The translations under genes were made by a program, and so were the position numbers. The notes beneath the pieces were generated by a model, which was not told the origin of the DNA, ran no database searches, and worked only from the letters and a program-made list of their open reading frames with translations. A stretch of 64,000 nt of DNA from Methylobacterium ajmalii (lineage in GTDB: Bacteria; Pseudomonadota; Alphaproteobacteria; Rhizobiales; Beijerinckiaceae): positions 1 through 64,000 of the forward strand of contig NZ_JACWCT010000033.1 of the NCBI RefSeq assembly GCF_016613415.1, written 5' to 3'. Positions 36,913 to 45,327 of the stretch are shown in pieces; the stretch's first letter is position 1, and each line of letters begins with the position of its first letter.

Positions 36913-37358
36913 TCCCCTGCGGCCGGCTCCCGCAGATCGTCCATCGCGACAGGCCGAAAGCACGGCACCGGCGTGCCGTCGCGCGAGCGTACGAAGACGA
37001 GCTGCACCGGTCGTCCGACCGCCAGGGCGCCTGGCTCGCAATCGACGAGGCTCGTCAGCATCGTCGGCCCCTCCGCCAGGGTGACGTAGGCGATGGTGCG
37101 GGGCGGGTCCTCGCGGGCGAGCAGCGTGTAGCCGTAGATAGTGCCTTGCCCCGAGGCCTCCTCCCAGGCGGTCTCGCCGAGGCAGAACGGGCAGAGCGCG
37201 CGCGGGTACCAGTGCGCCTTGCCGCAGGCGGTGCAGCGGCGCAGCAGAAACCGGCCCTCGCGCGCCGCCGCCACGAAGGGCGCGGATTCGGGGCTCGGCG
37301 GCGCGTCGGGCCAGTCGCCGTCTCGCAAGGGGATGCGGGTCGAGGAAGTCCCGGTCAT
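36909..37358 (-). CDS. Zn-ribbon/OB-fold acyl-CoA-associated protein (DUF35 family)
   Basis: Small partner protein of thiolase-fold enzymes, 149 residues. The rubredoxin-like zinc ribbon has Cys42, Cys45, Cys56 and Cys59 (RRCTACGK, ALCPFC), followed by an OB fold (GTIYGYTLLAREDPPRTIAY). ATG 37358 starts four bases after the stop of the upstream thiolase-like gene, so the two are made together, as in many DUF35/thiolase pairs. In steroid-degrading actinobacteria a DUF35 domain activates the aldolase Ltp2. By analogy it probably delivers or stabilises the acyl-CoA substrate for its neighbour. Confidence 0.88.
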   Translation of the reverse strand: MTGTSSTRIPLRDGDWPDAPPSPESAPFVAAAREGRFLLRRCTACGKAHWYPRALCPFCLGETAWEEASGQGTIYGYTLLAREDPPRTIAYVTLAEGPTMLTSLVDCEPGALAVGRPVQLVFVRSRDGTPVPCFRPVAMDDLREPAAGE

Positions 37359-37362
37359 CGTC

Positions 37363-38529
37363 TCACTCCCGTCCCAGCACCAGGGTCGCGGCACCGTGGC
37401 GGCTGCCGAGCAGGCCGCCGATCCCGGTCGCGACGGCCAGCTCGCAGTTCCCCACCTGCACCGCCGGATGGGCTTCGCCCCGCAGCTGGCGCACCGCCTC
37501 GATCACCTTGGTGATCCCGCCCCGGTTGGCCGGGTGGTTGTTGCACAGGCCGCCGCCGTCGGTGTTGAACGGCAGCCGGCCCGTGCCGGAGATCAGGTTG
37601 CCGTCGGCGACGAAGCGACCGCCCTGCCCCTTCGCGCAGAAGCCCAGATCCTCGATCTGCATCAGGACCGTGATGGTGAAGCTGTCGTAGATCGAGGCGT
37701 ACTTGATGTCCGCGGGGCTCACGCCGGCTTCCGCGAAGGCCGCCGGCCCCGACAGGCGGGCCGCCGACCAGGTCAGGTCGACCTCGCCGCCGCGCTGGCC
37801 CTTGTACGCCTCCCCGGCCCCCATCACCCGCACCAGCGGGCGCTTCAGGCTGCGGGCGATCTCGGGCCGCGCCACCACCAGCGCCCCGCCGCCGTCGCTG
37901 ACGACGCAGCAATCGAGCCGGTGCAGCGGATCGGCGACCATCGGCGAGGCCAGCACGTCCTCGACGCTCACCACGTCGCGCAGCATCGCGTGCGGATTGT
38001 GCTGCGCGTGATGCGAGGCCGCGACCTTGATCCAGGCGAGCTGCTCGGGCGTCGTCCCGAATTCGTGCCCGTGCCGCTGGGCGCACATCGCGTAGAGGTT
38101 GACCGTGGTCGGGCCGAACGGCGTTTCCCACGGGCTGTCCGGCGCGTCGGCGATGACGGGGCGCGCCGCGGTGCCGGAATGGCCGGCGCTGCGGGGCCGG
38201 CCGGCGAGCGTGATCAGCGCGACGCTGCACTTCCCCGTCGCGATGGCCTGCGCCGCATGCGCGACGTGGGCGATGTAGGAGGCACCGCCGATGTCCGTGC
38301 TGTCGAGGTGGCGCAGCGTGAGGTTCAGGTAGTCGGCCATCGCCAGCGGCCCGAGGCCCGGCGCGTCCCCGGCGCAGAAATAGCCGTCGACGTCGTCCTT
38401 CGAGAGGCCGGCATCGGCGAGCGCGCCGGCGGCGGCTTCGGCGTGGAGCTGGGCCACGGACTTGTCCGGGGCCTTGCGGGTCGGGTGCTCGTAGGCCCCG
38501 ACGATGTGGGCGCGTCCGTTGATCGTCAT
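37363..38529 (-). CDS. Thiolase-fold acyl-CoA enzyme without the nucleophilic Cys
   Basis: 388 residues of thiolase superfamily fold (SCP2/lipid-transfer type): opening INGRAHIVGAYEHPTRK, central STDIGGASYIAHVAHAAQAI, C-terminal NTDGGGLCNNHPANRGG. The segment that in true thiolases holds the catalytic cysteine reads GGASYIAHV, so the nucleophile is absent. This is a feature of the Ltp2-like group that performs retro-aldol cleavage with a DUF35 partner; such a partner follows directly. It may therefore be an aldolase rather than a thiolase. It is preceded by an SDR gene two bases away. Confidence 0.82.
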   Translation of the reverse strand: MTINGRAHIVGAYEHPTRKAPDKSVAQLHAEAAAGALADAGLSKDDVDGYFCAGDAPGLGPLAMADYLNLTLRHLDSTDIGGASYIAHVAHAAQAIATGKCSVALITLAGRPRSAGHSGTAARPVIADAPDSPWETPFGPTTVNLYAMCAQRHGHEFGTTPEQLAWIKVAASHHAQHNPHAMLRDVVSVEDVLASPMVADPLHRLDCCVVSDGGGALVVARPEIARSLKRPLVRVMGAGEAYKGQRGGEVDLTWSAARLSGPAAFAEAGVSPADIKYASIYDSFTITVLMQIEDLGFCAKGQGGRFVADGNLISGTGRLPFNTDGGGLCNNHPANRGGITKVIEAVRQLRGEAHPAVQVGNCELAVATGIGGLLGSRHGAATLVLGRE

Positions 38530-38531
38530 GG

Positions 38532-39446
38532 TCACACCGGGTCCCAGGAGAACACGTCGGGGCTGCGATCGAGGGGGGCGAAGTGGCCCGACAGCGCCGG
38601 CATCCCGTGCTCGGCGAGGGTCTCGGGCGTCCAGCCCTCGGAGCGATGCACCCCGCGCACCGGGCGGGGATGGTTGAAGACGAACACCTCGTTGTGGCGC
38701 GCGGCGAAGATCTGGCCGGTGACGTGGGCGGCCGCGTCCGAGGCGAGGAAGACCGCGAGCGGCGCGTTCTTCTCCGGCCCCATCGCCTGGAGCTTGGCGA
38801 CGCGGGCCTTCTGCGCGTCGGTCTCGGCCGGGATCGAGCTCGTCATCCGGCTCCAGGCGAAGGGCGCGATGCAGTTCGAGCGCACGCCGAACCGCCCCAT
38901 GTCGAGGGCGATCGACTTCGACAGGGCGGCGATGCCGAGCTTGGCGGCCGAATAGTTCGCCTGGCCGAGATTGCCGATCAGGCCCGAGGTCGAGGTCATG
39001 TGGACGTAGGCGCCGGCACTCTGGCGCCGGAAGACGTCGGCGGCGGCGCGGGAGACGAAGAAGCTGCCGTTGAGGTGGACGTTGATGACCGAGAGCCACT
39101 CCTCCGGGGTCATCTTGTGGAAGATCTGGTCGCGCAGGATGCCGGCATTGTTGACCACGACGTCGAGGCGTCCGAAGGCGTCGAGCGCGGTCGCGACCAT
39201 GCGCTGCGCGGCCTCCCAATCGGCCACGCTGTCCGTGCTGACCACCGCCCTGCCCCCGCGCTGCTCGATGATGGCGCGGGTCTGCTCGCCGGGCGTCGCC
39301 GAGGTCTCGCCGAGGCCGCTCAAAGACGCGCCGACGTCGTTGACCACCACCCGGGCACCGGCGAGCGCCATGGCGAGCGCGATCTCCCGCCCGATGCCGC
39401 CCCCCGCCCCGGTGACGAGCGCGACTTTTCCCTCCAGCATGCCCAT
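38532..39446 (-). CDS. Short-chain dehydrogenase (3-hydroxyacyl-CoA type)
   Basis: NAD(P)-dependent alcohol dehydrogenase of 304 residues. Cofactor loop TGAGGGIG at 12-19, NNAG at 99-102, catalytic Ser near 152-154 and Tyr165-x3-Lys169 (GQANYSAAK). A C-terminal extension (about 255-304) resembles the SDR domain of peroxisomal multifunctional enzyme 2, which oxidises 3-hydroxyacyl-CoA. ATG 39446 follows AGGGAGA; the frame extends upstream without homology. It sits in one transcription unit with the thiolase-fold gene and the crotonase remnant. Confidence 0.9.
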   Translation of the reverse strand: MGMLEGKVALVTGAGGGIGREIALAMALAGARVVVNDVGASLSGLGETSATPGEQTRAIIEQRGGRAVVSTDSVADWEAAQRMVATALDAFGRLDVVVNNAGILRDQIFHKMTPEEWLSVINVHLNGSFFVSRAAADVFRRQSAGAYVHMTSTSGLIGNLGQANYSAAKLGIAALSKSIALDMGRFGVRSNCIAPFAWSRMTSSIPAETDAQKARVAKLQAMGPEKNAPLAVFLASDAAAHVTGQIFAARHNEVFVFNHPRPVRGVHRSEGWTPETLAEHGMPALSGHFAPLDRSPDVFSWDPV

Positions 39447-39462
39447 GCGGTCTCTCCCTTGC

Positions 39463-39726
39463 CTATCGTCCGGTCCAGCGCGGCGGGCGCGTCTCGATGA
39501 CGGCGCGGGGCCCTTCGCGACAATCCTCGGAGGTCTGCCCCCGGGCGCGGGCGGACGCGCTCGCGGGGCGCGAGGCGGCCTCTCCGGCATCGGGGGCGAG
39601 GCGCGCGACCGCCGGGCTCTCGCGCATGGCGAGTGCCGGATCGACGGCGTTGCGCGCCGGCGGGCGGTTGAGGGTCACGACCGCGACGTGATCGCCGATG
39701 CGGTCGAGAAGGAAGGGATCCGGCAT
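39463..39726 (-). pseudogene. Enoyl-CoA hydratase with a large internal deletion
   Basis: An 87-residue open frame that joins a crotonase start (DRIGDHVAVVTLNRPPARNA) directly to a crotonase end (EGPRAVIETRPPRWTGR). About two-thirds of a normal 260-residue enzyme, including the oxyanion and catalytic region, is missing. The ATG overlaps the stop of the upstream gene by one base, so it is still in the operon but cannot be active. Second dead crotonase of this cluster. Confidence 0.85.
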
Positions 39727-41249
39727 CAGGCGGCCTCCCATTCGAGGAGTCCGTCGCGCCCTCGGCGCAGGGGGCCGCCGAGGCCGACGGGCGAGCGGTC
39801 GAGATCGATCAGCGCCGCCAGGGTGGCGCGGTCGGCGGCCGGCACCCGGGCGAGCAGGCGCGTTTGGCCCTGACGCAGCACCACGACGCCCCGCTCGGGG
39901 GCGCCCTCGCGGTCGAACAGCACCGTATGGGTCTCGATCACGGCGCGGCCCGCGGCCTCTTCCACCACCGGCGGCACCGGCCCGCGGCGGCGATCCGCCT
40001 CGTCCTGGACGGATACCAGCGCGTCGTCGGGCCCGTCGAACCGGCCGCCCAGCACCAGGGCGTGGTGCTTGGTGACGAACTCGCCCTGGCCGTAGAGCAG
40101 TCCGGCGCGGCCGGGCGCGTCGCGCAGGCGGCGGACCATCGCGCAGGCGGCATGCGCCATGTAGCCGTTGAGCGGCGCGCCGAAGAAGGTCAGCCCGCCC
40201 GCCACCGTCGACACTGCGTCCGCGGGCAGGCCGAGACGGCGGCGCGCCATCTTGGGCACGCACGGAAAGCAGCTGTAGAGCTCGATCGCCGTGAGATCAG
40301 AGGCCGCGAGCCCGGCCCGGCGGAGCGTCGCCTCCAGCACCGCGTCCTGCGCCGGGGCGTGGTCGAAGCGGTCGCGCGACAGCCAGTCCCGCGGCTCGCT
40401 CGCGGCCGCGCCGGGGCCGATCGGGACCAGACGGTGCTCCGGGATACCGGCGGCGCGGGCGAGGCCGAGACTCGTCACGATCAGGGCCGCGGCCTGGTTC
40501 ACCACGGGGTTGGCGACCATCAGCTTGGTGTAGGGCCAGGCGATCGGCCGGTTGGCGGGCGTGGGCGTGGCGATCTCGTCGGGGGCGAAGGACCGGCGCA
40601 GCCAGCCGTGGGGGTTCTCGGCGGCGACCCGGGACATGCCGGCCCACAGAGCCGCCGATTCGTCGCGGCCCCGGCGCGGGGTCTGACCCCAGGCGGCCTG
40701 GAGCGCGATCTCGTACAGGGGGTAGACGACGACCGGTTGCGACAGGCCGTGGCGCAGGGCCTGGGGATGGAGGTAGTCGCGCGCCCGCGGGTTGGTCCAG
40801 GCGGGGTCCGGCACGGTCCAGGGTGGGGTAGCATCCCGGGCGGGATCGAGGCCGGCGCGCCGCGCCGCGCCCGCGCTGTGCTCGGCTTCGCCGCTGCACA
40901 GGGCCGCCACCGCGACCTCGCCACGTGCGATCCGCCGCGCCGCCTCGTGCAGGAAGCGCACAGGCGTCTCGCCGCCGACCGGGCCGTAGGCGAGGTGCGC
41001 CGGGCGGTGGTCGAGGAGCGCGGCGACGCGGGCCGGCAGGTCGGCATAGGGCCAGGACACCGCGTTGACGACGTCGAGGGAGGCGATCCGCGGAAGCCAG
41101 CCGCCGCCGGCATCGCCGTCTGCCCGGCGCAGGGCCTCGGCCATCAGGGCGGCGGGCTCGGGGCCGATCGGGCCGCGATCCGCCGCGTCGGCCCGGTCCG
41201 TGATCTCGCCGATGCCGACGATGACCGGGATGCGGGCCGGGTCGGTCAT
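39726..41249 (-). CDS. Acetyl-CoA acetyltransferase-like thiolase-fold protein
   Basis: 507 residues from ATG 41249 (MTDPARIPVIVGIG). Thiolase-fold core with LAYGPVGGETPVRFLHEAAR in place of the Cys-containing active-site loop, and later FFGAPLNGYMAHAACAMVRR; the C-terminal about 110 residues form an OB-like extension (VLFDREGAPERGVVVLRQ). Proteins of this type are annotated as acetyl-CoA acetyltransferase, but the absent nucleophile makes thiolytic activity uncertain. First intact gene of the leftward cluster; its stop overlaps the deleted crotonase start. Confidence 0.82.
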   Translation of the reverse strand: MTDPARIPVIVGIGEITDRADAADRGPIGPEPAALMAEALRRADGDAGGGWLPRIASLDVVNAVSWPYADLPARVAALLDHRPAHLAYGPVGGETPVRFLHEAARRIARGEVAVAALCSGEAEHSAGAARRAGLDPARDATPPWTVPDPAWTNPRARDYLHPQALRHGLSQPVVVYPLYEIALQAAWGQTPRRGRDESAALWAGMSRVAAENPHGWLRRSFAPDEIATPTPANRPIAWPYTKLMVANPVVNQAAALIVTSLGLARAAGIPEHRLVPIGPGAAASEPRDWLSRDRFDHAPAQDAVLEATLRRAGLAASDLTAIELYSCFPCVPKMARRRLGLPADAVSTVAGGLTFFGAPLNGYMAHAACAMVRRLRDAPGRAGLLYGQGEFVTKHHALVLGGRFDGPDDALVSVQDEADRRRGPVPPVVEEAAGRAVIETHTVLFDREGAPERGVVVLRQGQTRLLARVPAADRATLAALIDLDRSPVGLGGPLRRGRDGLLEWEAA

Positions 41250-41276
41250 GGCGTGCCCGCCGGCCGAGAGCCGCAC

Positions 41277-41707
41277 CGGCCCAAACCCTCCCGTGCCGCG
41301 ATCGGGGCTCCCCGGGAGAACCGCCGGGCCGGAGGCAAGCCATGCCGTGCCGGAGAGGGTCCGGCCGGCGTCCGGTCGTCGACACGCGACCGACCGGCCG
41401 GGGCATGCAGCCCTGCGACATCTCCTTCGCCCGGCGGCTGGCAGGGCTCGATCGGCACGGAGTCGCCCGGAGCACCGTCCGCCCCGGCGCCGACGCCTGC
41501 GGCACGCGCGTCTCGTCCTGCGATCACCCGCTCACCCCGATCTTCGCCCGGTTCACGCCGGACGCCGGCCTGCGCGACCCGATCCCGCGCACCGAGTCGC
41601 GGCGGTGTCGGACGACGCGCCGGCCAGCCCTCCCTGCGCGGGAGGGGCGGGATGGCACGAGACCCCGCGCATCGACGCCGCGTGGGCCGCGGGCGCCCGC
41701 CCCGCCC
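41277..41707. other. Gap between ligase end and thiolase-like start, no gene seen
   Basis: About 430 high-GC bases. Open frames occur on both strands but none has a family pattern or ribosome site. It separates two leftward genes and probably contains the promoter of the thiolase-fold/SDR cluster. Confidence 0.5.
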
Positions 41708-43336
41708 TCACGCCGCCCCGGGCAGCCGGTAGTCCCGGAACTGGTCGCGGAGCGCCGTCTTCTGGATCTTGCCGGTGGCGGTGTGGGGGATGGCGTGCAC
41801 CACCACCACGTCGTCGGGCATCCACCACTTGGCGATGCGCGGCGCCATGAAGGCTAGGATGTCGGCCTTGTCGGGGGTCCGGCCCTCCTTGGGCACCACG
41901 ATGAGGAGCGGACGCTCGTCCCATTTCGGGTGCTGGACGCCGATTACCGCGGCCTCGGCCACGTCGGGATGTCCGACCGCCAGGTTCTCCAGGTCGATCG
42001 AGGAGATCCACTCGCCGCCGGACTTGATCACGTCCTTCGAGCGGTCGGTGATCGCCATGTAGCCGTGCTCGTCGATGGTGGCGACGTCGCCGGTGTCGAA
42101 GAAGCCGCGATCGTCGAGGATCGGCTCGTCGGAGCGGAAATAGGCCTTCGCCACCGCGAAGCCCGCCACCTTGAGGCGCCCGAAGGTGGTGCCGTCCCAG
42201 GGCAGGTCGCGATTGTCGTCGTCGGTGAGCCGGAACTCGACGCCGAAGGGGGCGTAGCCCTGCTTCATCTTGAGGTCGAGGCGGGCCTCGCCCTGAAGGT
42301 GAGCCACCTCGGGCTTGAGCGAGCAGTACGAGCCGATCGGGCTCATCTCGGTCATGCCCCAGGCATGGTCGACGGTGACGCCGAAATCGCGCTCGAAACG
42401 CTCGGTCATCGCCCGCGGGCAGGCCGAGCCGCCGATCACGACGCGCTTGAGGTGGGTGAGGCGGCTGCCCGTCGCGTCGAGGTGCTGGAGCAGGCCGAGC
42501 CAGACAGTCGGCACCGCCGCCGTCACGGTGACGCCGGTGCTCTCCAGGATGTCGAGCACCGAGGCGCCGTCGAGCTTCGGGCCCGGCATGACGAGGCCGG
42601 CCCCCGACATCGGCGCCGCGAAGGTGAAGCCCCAGGCGTTGGCGTGGAACAGCGGCACCACCGGCATCGCCATGTCGTTGGGCGAGAGCGCGATGTAGGC
42701 CGGGTTGTTGACGGTGAGGGCGAGCAGCACGTTCGAGCGGTGCGAGTAGAGCACGCCCTTCGGCAGGCCGGTGGTGCCCGACGTGTAGCAGAGGCCGGCG
42801 GCCGTGTTCTCGTCGAAGGTCGCCCAGGCGAAGTCGTCGTCGGCCTCGGCGAGCCAGTCCTCGTAGGCGACCGCATTGCGCAAGGATGTCGGCGGCATGT
42901 GGGCGCCGTCGGTGAGCACGACGTAGCGCTCGATCGTCGGCAGCTTGTCGGCCAGACGCTCGACGAGGGGCAGGAAGGTCAGGTCGAGGAGGAGGATCCG
43001 GTCCTCGGCGTGGTTGACGATGTAGGCGATCTGCTCCTCGAACAGCCGCGGGTTGACCGTGTGGTAGATCGCACCGACGCCGGTGATGCCGTACCAGGCC
43101 TCGAGGTGGCGCCAGGTGTTCCAGGCCAGCGTCGCGACCCGGTCGCCGAGCCCGATGCCGTCGGCCGTGAGGCGCTTCGAGAGACGCAAGGCCCGCTGCC
43201 GGATCGTGGCGTAGTCGGTCCGGTGCATCGGCCCCTCGACCGAGCGCGAGATCACCGGGCGGGCGCTGTGCTGGAGCGCGGCATAGTCGATGACGCGGTG
43301 GATCAGCAGGGGCCAGTCCTGCATCAGGCCGAGCAT
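41708..43336 (-). CDS. Fatty-acid-CoA ligase (AlkK-like, AMP-forming)
   Basis: Activates a medium- or long-chain carboxylic acid to its CoA ester in the cytosol. Adenylation motifs: P-loop YTSGTTGLPKG, HANAWGF, WGMTEMSP, FDTGDVATID, DRSKDVIKSGGEWIS and the catalytic Lys in TATGKIQKTALR. Length 542. GGAAGG lies before the ATG. It is divergent from a MarR regulator that may control it, and upstream of the thiolase/SDR genes in direction, so it likely feeds that pathway. Confidence 0.92.
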   Translation of the reverse strand: MLGLMQDWPLLIHRVIDYAALQHSARPVISRSVEGPMHRTDYATIRQRALRLSKRLTADGIGLGDRVATLAWNTWRHLEAWYGITGVGAIYHTVNPRLFEEQIAYIVNHAEDRILLLDLTFLPLVERLADKLPTIERYVVLTDGAHMPPTSLRNAVAYEDWLAEADDDFAWATFDENTAAGLCYTSGTTGLPKGVLYSHRSNVLLALTVNNPAYIALSPNDMAMPVVPLFHANAWGFTFAAPMSGAGLVMPGPKLDGASVLDILESTGVTVTAAVPTVWLGLLQHLDATGSRLTHLKRVVIGGSACPRAMTERFERDFGVTVDHAWGMTEMSPIGSYCSLKPEVAHLQGEARLDLKMKQGYAPFGVEFRLTDDDNRDLPWDGTTFGRLKVAGFAVAKAYFRSDEPILDDRGFFDTGDVATIDEHGYMAITDRSKDVIKSGGEWISSIDLENLAVGHPDVAEAAVIGVQHPKWDERPLLIVVPKEGRTPDKADILAFMAPRIAKWWMPDDVVVVHAIPHTATGKIQKTALRDQFRDYRLPGAA

Positions 43337-43528
43337 GGCGTGTCTTCCTTCCCGTGATGGAGCGCGGTCGCGGCCGCGCCCTCGATCGCCGGGGCCTCGC
43401 GGGCCGCGGTCGTGGATGAGGAGCTTACGGCAGCGGTGCGGAAGCGGCTAGAGCGGCGCCCGCGCGCATCCGGGGGATCGGCGGCCGCGGTGGATGGCGC
43501 CGAGATGGTTCCGATGTAAACTATCCCG

Positions 43529-44017
43529 ATGACCGCGTTCTCCCCCGCCCGCGCCCCTGCCGCCGTCCCGGCCGACGACCCCGCCGGGGCCGACCCGCTG
43601 CGGGTCTGGTTCCGCTTCATTCGCCTGCACCGGCGCGTCTCGGCCGCGGTGGCGGCGGAACTGAAGGCGGTCGGCCTCTCGATCCCGCAATTCGACGCGC
43701 TCTCGACCCTGTCGGAGCGCGAGGGCCTGACCCAGCAGGAGCTGGCCGAGCGACTCTACGTCACCAAGGGCAACGTCTCGGGGCTGATCGACCGGCTGGT
43801 CGAGGCCGGCCTCGTCGAACGCCGGCCGATCCCCGGCGACCGGCGCTCCCACGCCCTGCACCTCACCGAGGCCGGCCTGGCGCTCGCGCGCTCCGGCATC
43901 GCGGCCCAGCGCGCCTACGTGACCCGCACCCTCGGCGGCCTGCCCCCCGGCGACGTGGCGGAGCTGGAACGGGTGGTGCTCGCCTGGCGCGACGCCGCCC
44001 GGGCCGACGGGGGCTGA
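43529..44017 (+). CDS. MarR-family transcription regulator
   Basis: 162 residues. Winged helix with GLTQQELAERLYVTKGNVSG (recognition helix) and the wing DRRSHALHLTEAG. Divergent from the acyl-CoA ligase with a 190-base space between, the usual place for a MarR operator; GATGTAAACTATC just before the start is an imperfect palindrome that might serve. By analogy it would repress the ligase and respond to an aromatic or fatty acid or its CoA ester. Start has no strong ribosome site. Confidence 0.88.
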   Translation: MTAFSPARAPAAVPADDPAGADPLRVWFRFIRLHRRVSAAVAAELKAVGLSIPQFDALSTLSEREGLTQQELAERLYVTKGNVSGLIDRLVEAGLVERRPIPGDRRSHALHLTEAGLALARSGIAAQRAYVTRTLGGLPPGDVAELERVVLAWRDAARADGG

Positions 44018-44184
44018 TACGCGTTACGCTCGAGCGCTTCGCGACGCGGAACGCGGCGTCGCTGCCTGACCTCCCGCAAGGGCATTGCCACCGTACCGCG
44101 ATTTGTATGAATCTATGGCGACCGGCGCGGGAAAGGCGCCGGATCGGCCGCCCGCGAGAGGCGGCAGCCATGGAGGGAACGCGG

Positions 44185-45327
44185 ATGCGTGGATCGATCA
44201 CGGCGCTGGCATGCGCCTGCGCCCTGCCGGCCGGCCTCGCGACGGCCCAGGCCGGTGACGCCAAGCGGTCGCCGTTCGGGACGCTGCCCGACGGACGCGC
44301 GGTCGAGGAGGTGACGCTCGCCAATGGCGGCCTCACCGCCCGGATCCTGACCTGGGGCGCCCTCCTGCGCACCCTCGAGGTGCCGGACCGGACCGGCCGG
44401 GCCGCCGACGTGGTCCTCGGCTACACGGACCTGGCGGGCTACCTCAAGGCGCCGAACTATTTCGGGGTCAGCGTCGGGCGCTACGCCAACCGCATCCGGG
44501 CCGGCCGCTTCACCCTCGACGGCCGGGACTACACGCTCGCCCGCAACGACGGCCCGAACGCGCTGCATGGCGGCCGCGAGGGCTTCGACAAGCGGCTCTG
44601 GACGATCACCGCGGTCAGGGAGGGCGCCACCCCGTCGGTCACGCTGCACTACGTCAGCGCCGACGGCGAGGAGGGCTATCCCGGTGCCCTGACGGCGAAC
44701 GTCACCTACGCGCTCGACGCCGGCTGCACCCTGACGGTCGAGTACACGGCCACCACGACCAAGCCGACCATCGTCAACCTGACCAACCACAGCTTCTTCA
44801 ACCTCGCAGGCGAGGGCTCGGGGCGGACGATCCTCGACCACATCCTGACGATCCCGGCCGAGCGCTACACCCCGGTCGACGAGACCCTGATCCCGACCGG
44901 CGAGATCGCTCCGGTCGCCGGCACGCCGTTCGACTTCCGCAAGGCCACGCCGATCGGCGCGCGCATCCGCGACGGGCGCGACCCGCAGATCGTGCGCGGG
45001 CGCGGCTACGACCACAACTTCGTGGTGACGCCGGCCCCGACCCCGGACGCCCACCTCGTCGCCCACGTCGAGGACCCGGCCTCGGGCCGGGTGATGGAGG
45101 TCGCGAGCAACCAGCCCGGGGTGCAGTTCTACGCCGGCAACTTCCTCGATGCGACGGCGGTGGGCAAGTCGGGCCTGTCCTACAGGCAGTCGGACGCGCT
45201 GGCGCTGGAGCCGCAGGTGTTTCCCGACACGCCCAACCAGCCCGCCTTCGGCACCGCCCGGCTGGATCCGGGGGCGACATACCGGAACGTCATCACCTAC
45301 CGGTTCTCGGCCGGGGCGGCGAAGTAG
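44185..45327 (+). CDS. galM: Aldose 1-epimerase (mutarotase), exported
   Basis: Interconverts alpha and beta anomers of hexoses. Family motifs: GVSVGRYANRIRAGRF, LTNHSFFNLAG with the catalytic His, and DALALEPQVFPDTPN with the catalytic Glu. ATG 44185 is selected because TGGAGGG lies at ideal distance and gives a signal peptide (ITALACACALPAGLATAQA), so the enzyme is periplasmic; the frame also starts at 44107 and 44170. Length 380. It converges on a broken GntR regulator of a type that often controls sugar or sugar-acid genes. Confidence 0.92.
   Translation: MRGSITALACACALPAGLATAQAGDAKRSPFGTLPDGRAVEEVTLANGGLTARILTWGALLRTLEVPDRTGRAADVVLGYTDLAGYLKAPNYFGVSVGRYANRIRAGRFTLDGRDYTLARNDGPNALHGGREGFDKRLWTITAVREGATPSVTLHYVSADGEEGYPGALTANVTYALDAGCTLTVEYTATTTKPTIVNLTNHSFFNLAGEGSGRTILDHILTIPAERYTPVDETLIPTGEIAPVAGTPFDFRKATPIGARIRDGRDPQIVRGRGYDHNFVVTPAPTPDAHLVAHVEDPASGRVMEVASNQPGVQFYAGNFLDATAVGKSGLSYRQSDALALEPQVFPDTPNQPAFGTARLDPGATYRNVITYRFSAGAAK

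Noticed and set aside
41342..41857. 171-codon plus-strand ORF between the ligase and thiolase-like gene
   Set aside because: Runs into the antisense of the ligase and shows no motif.
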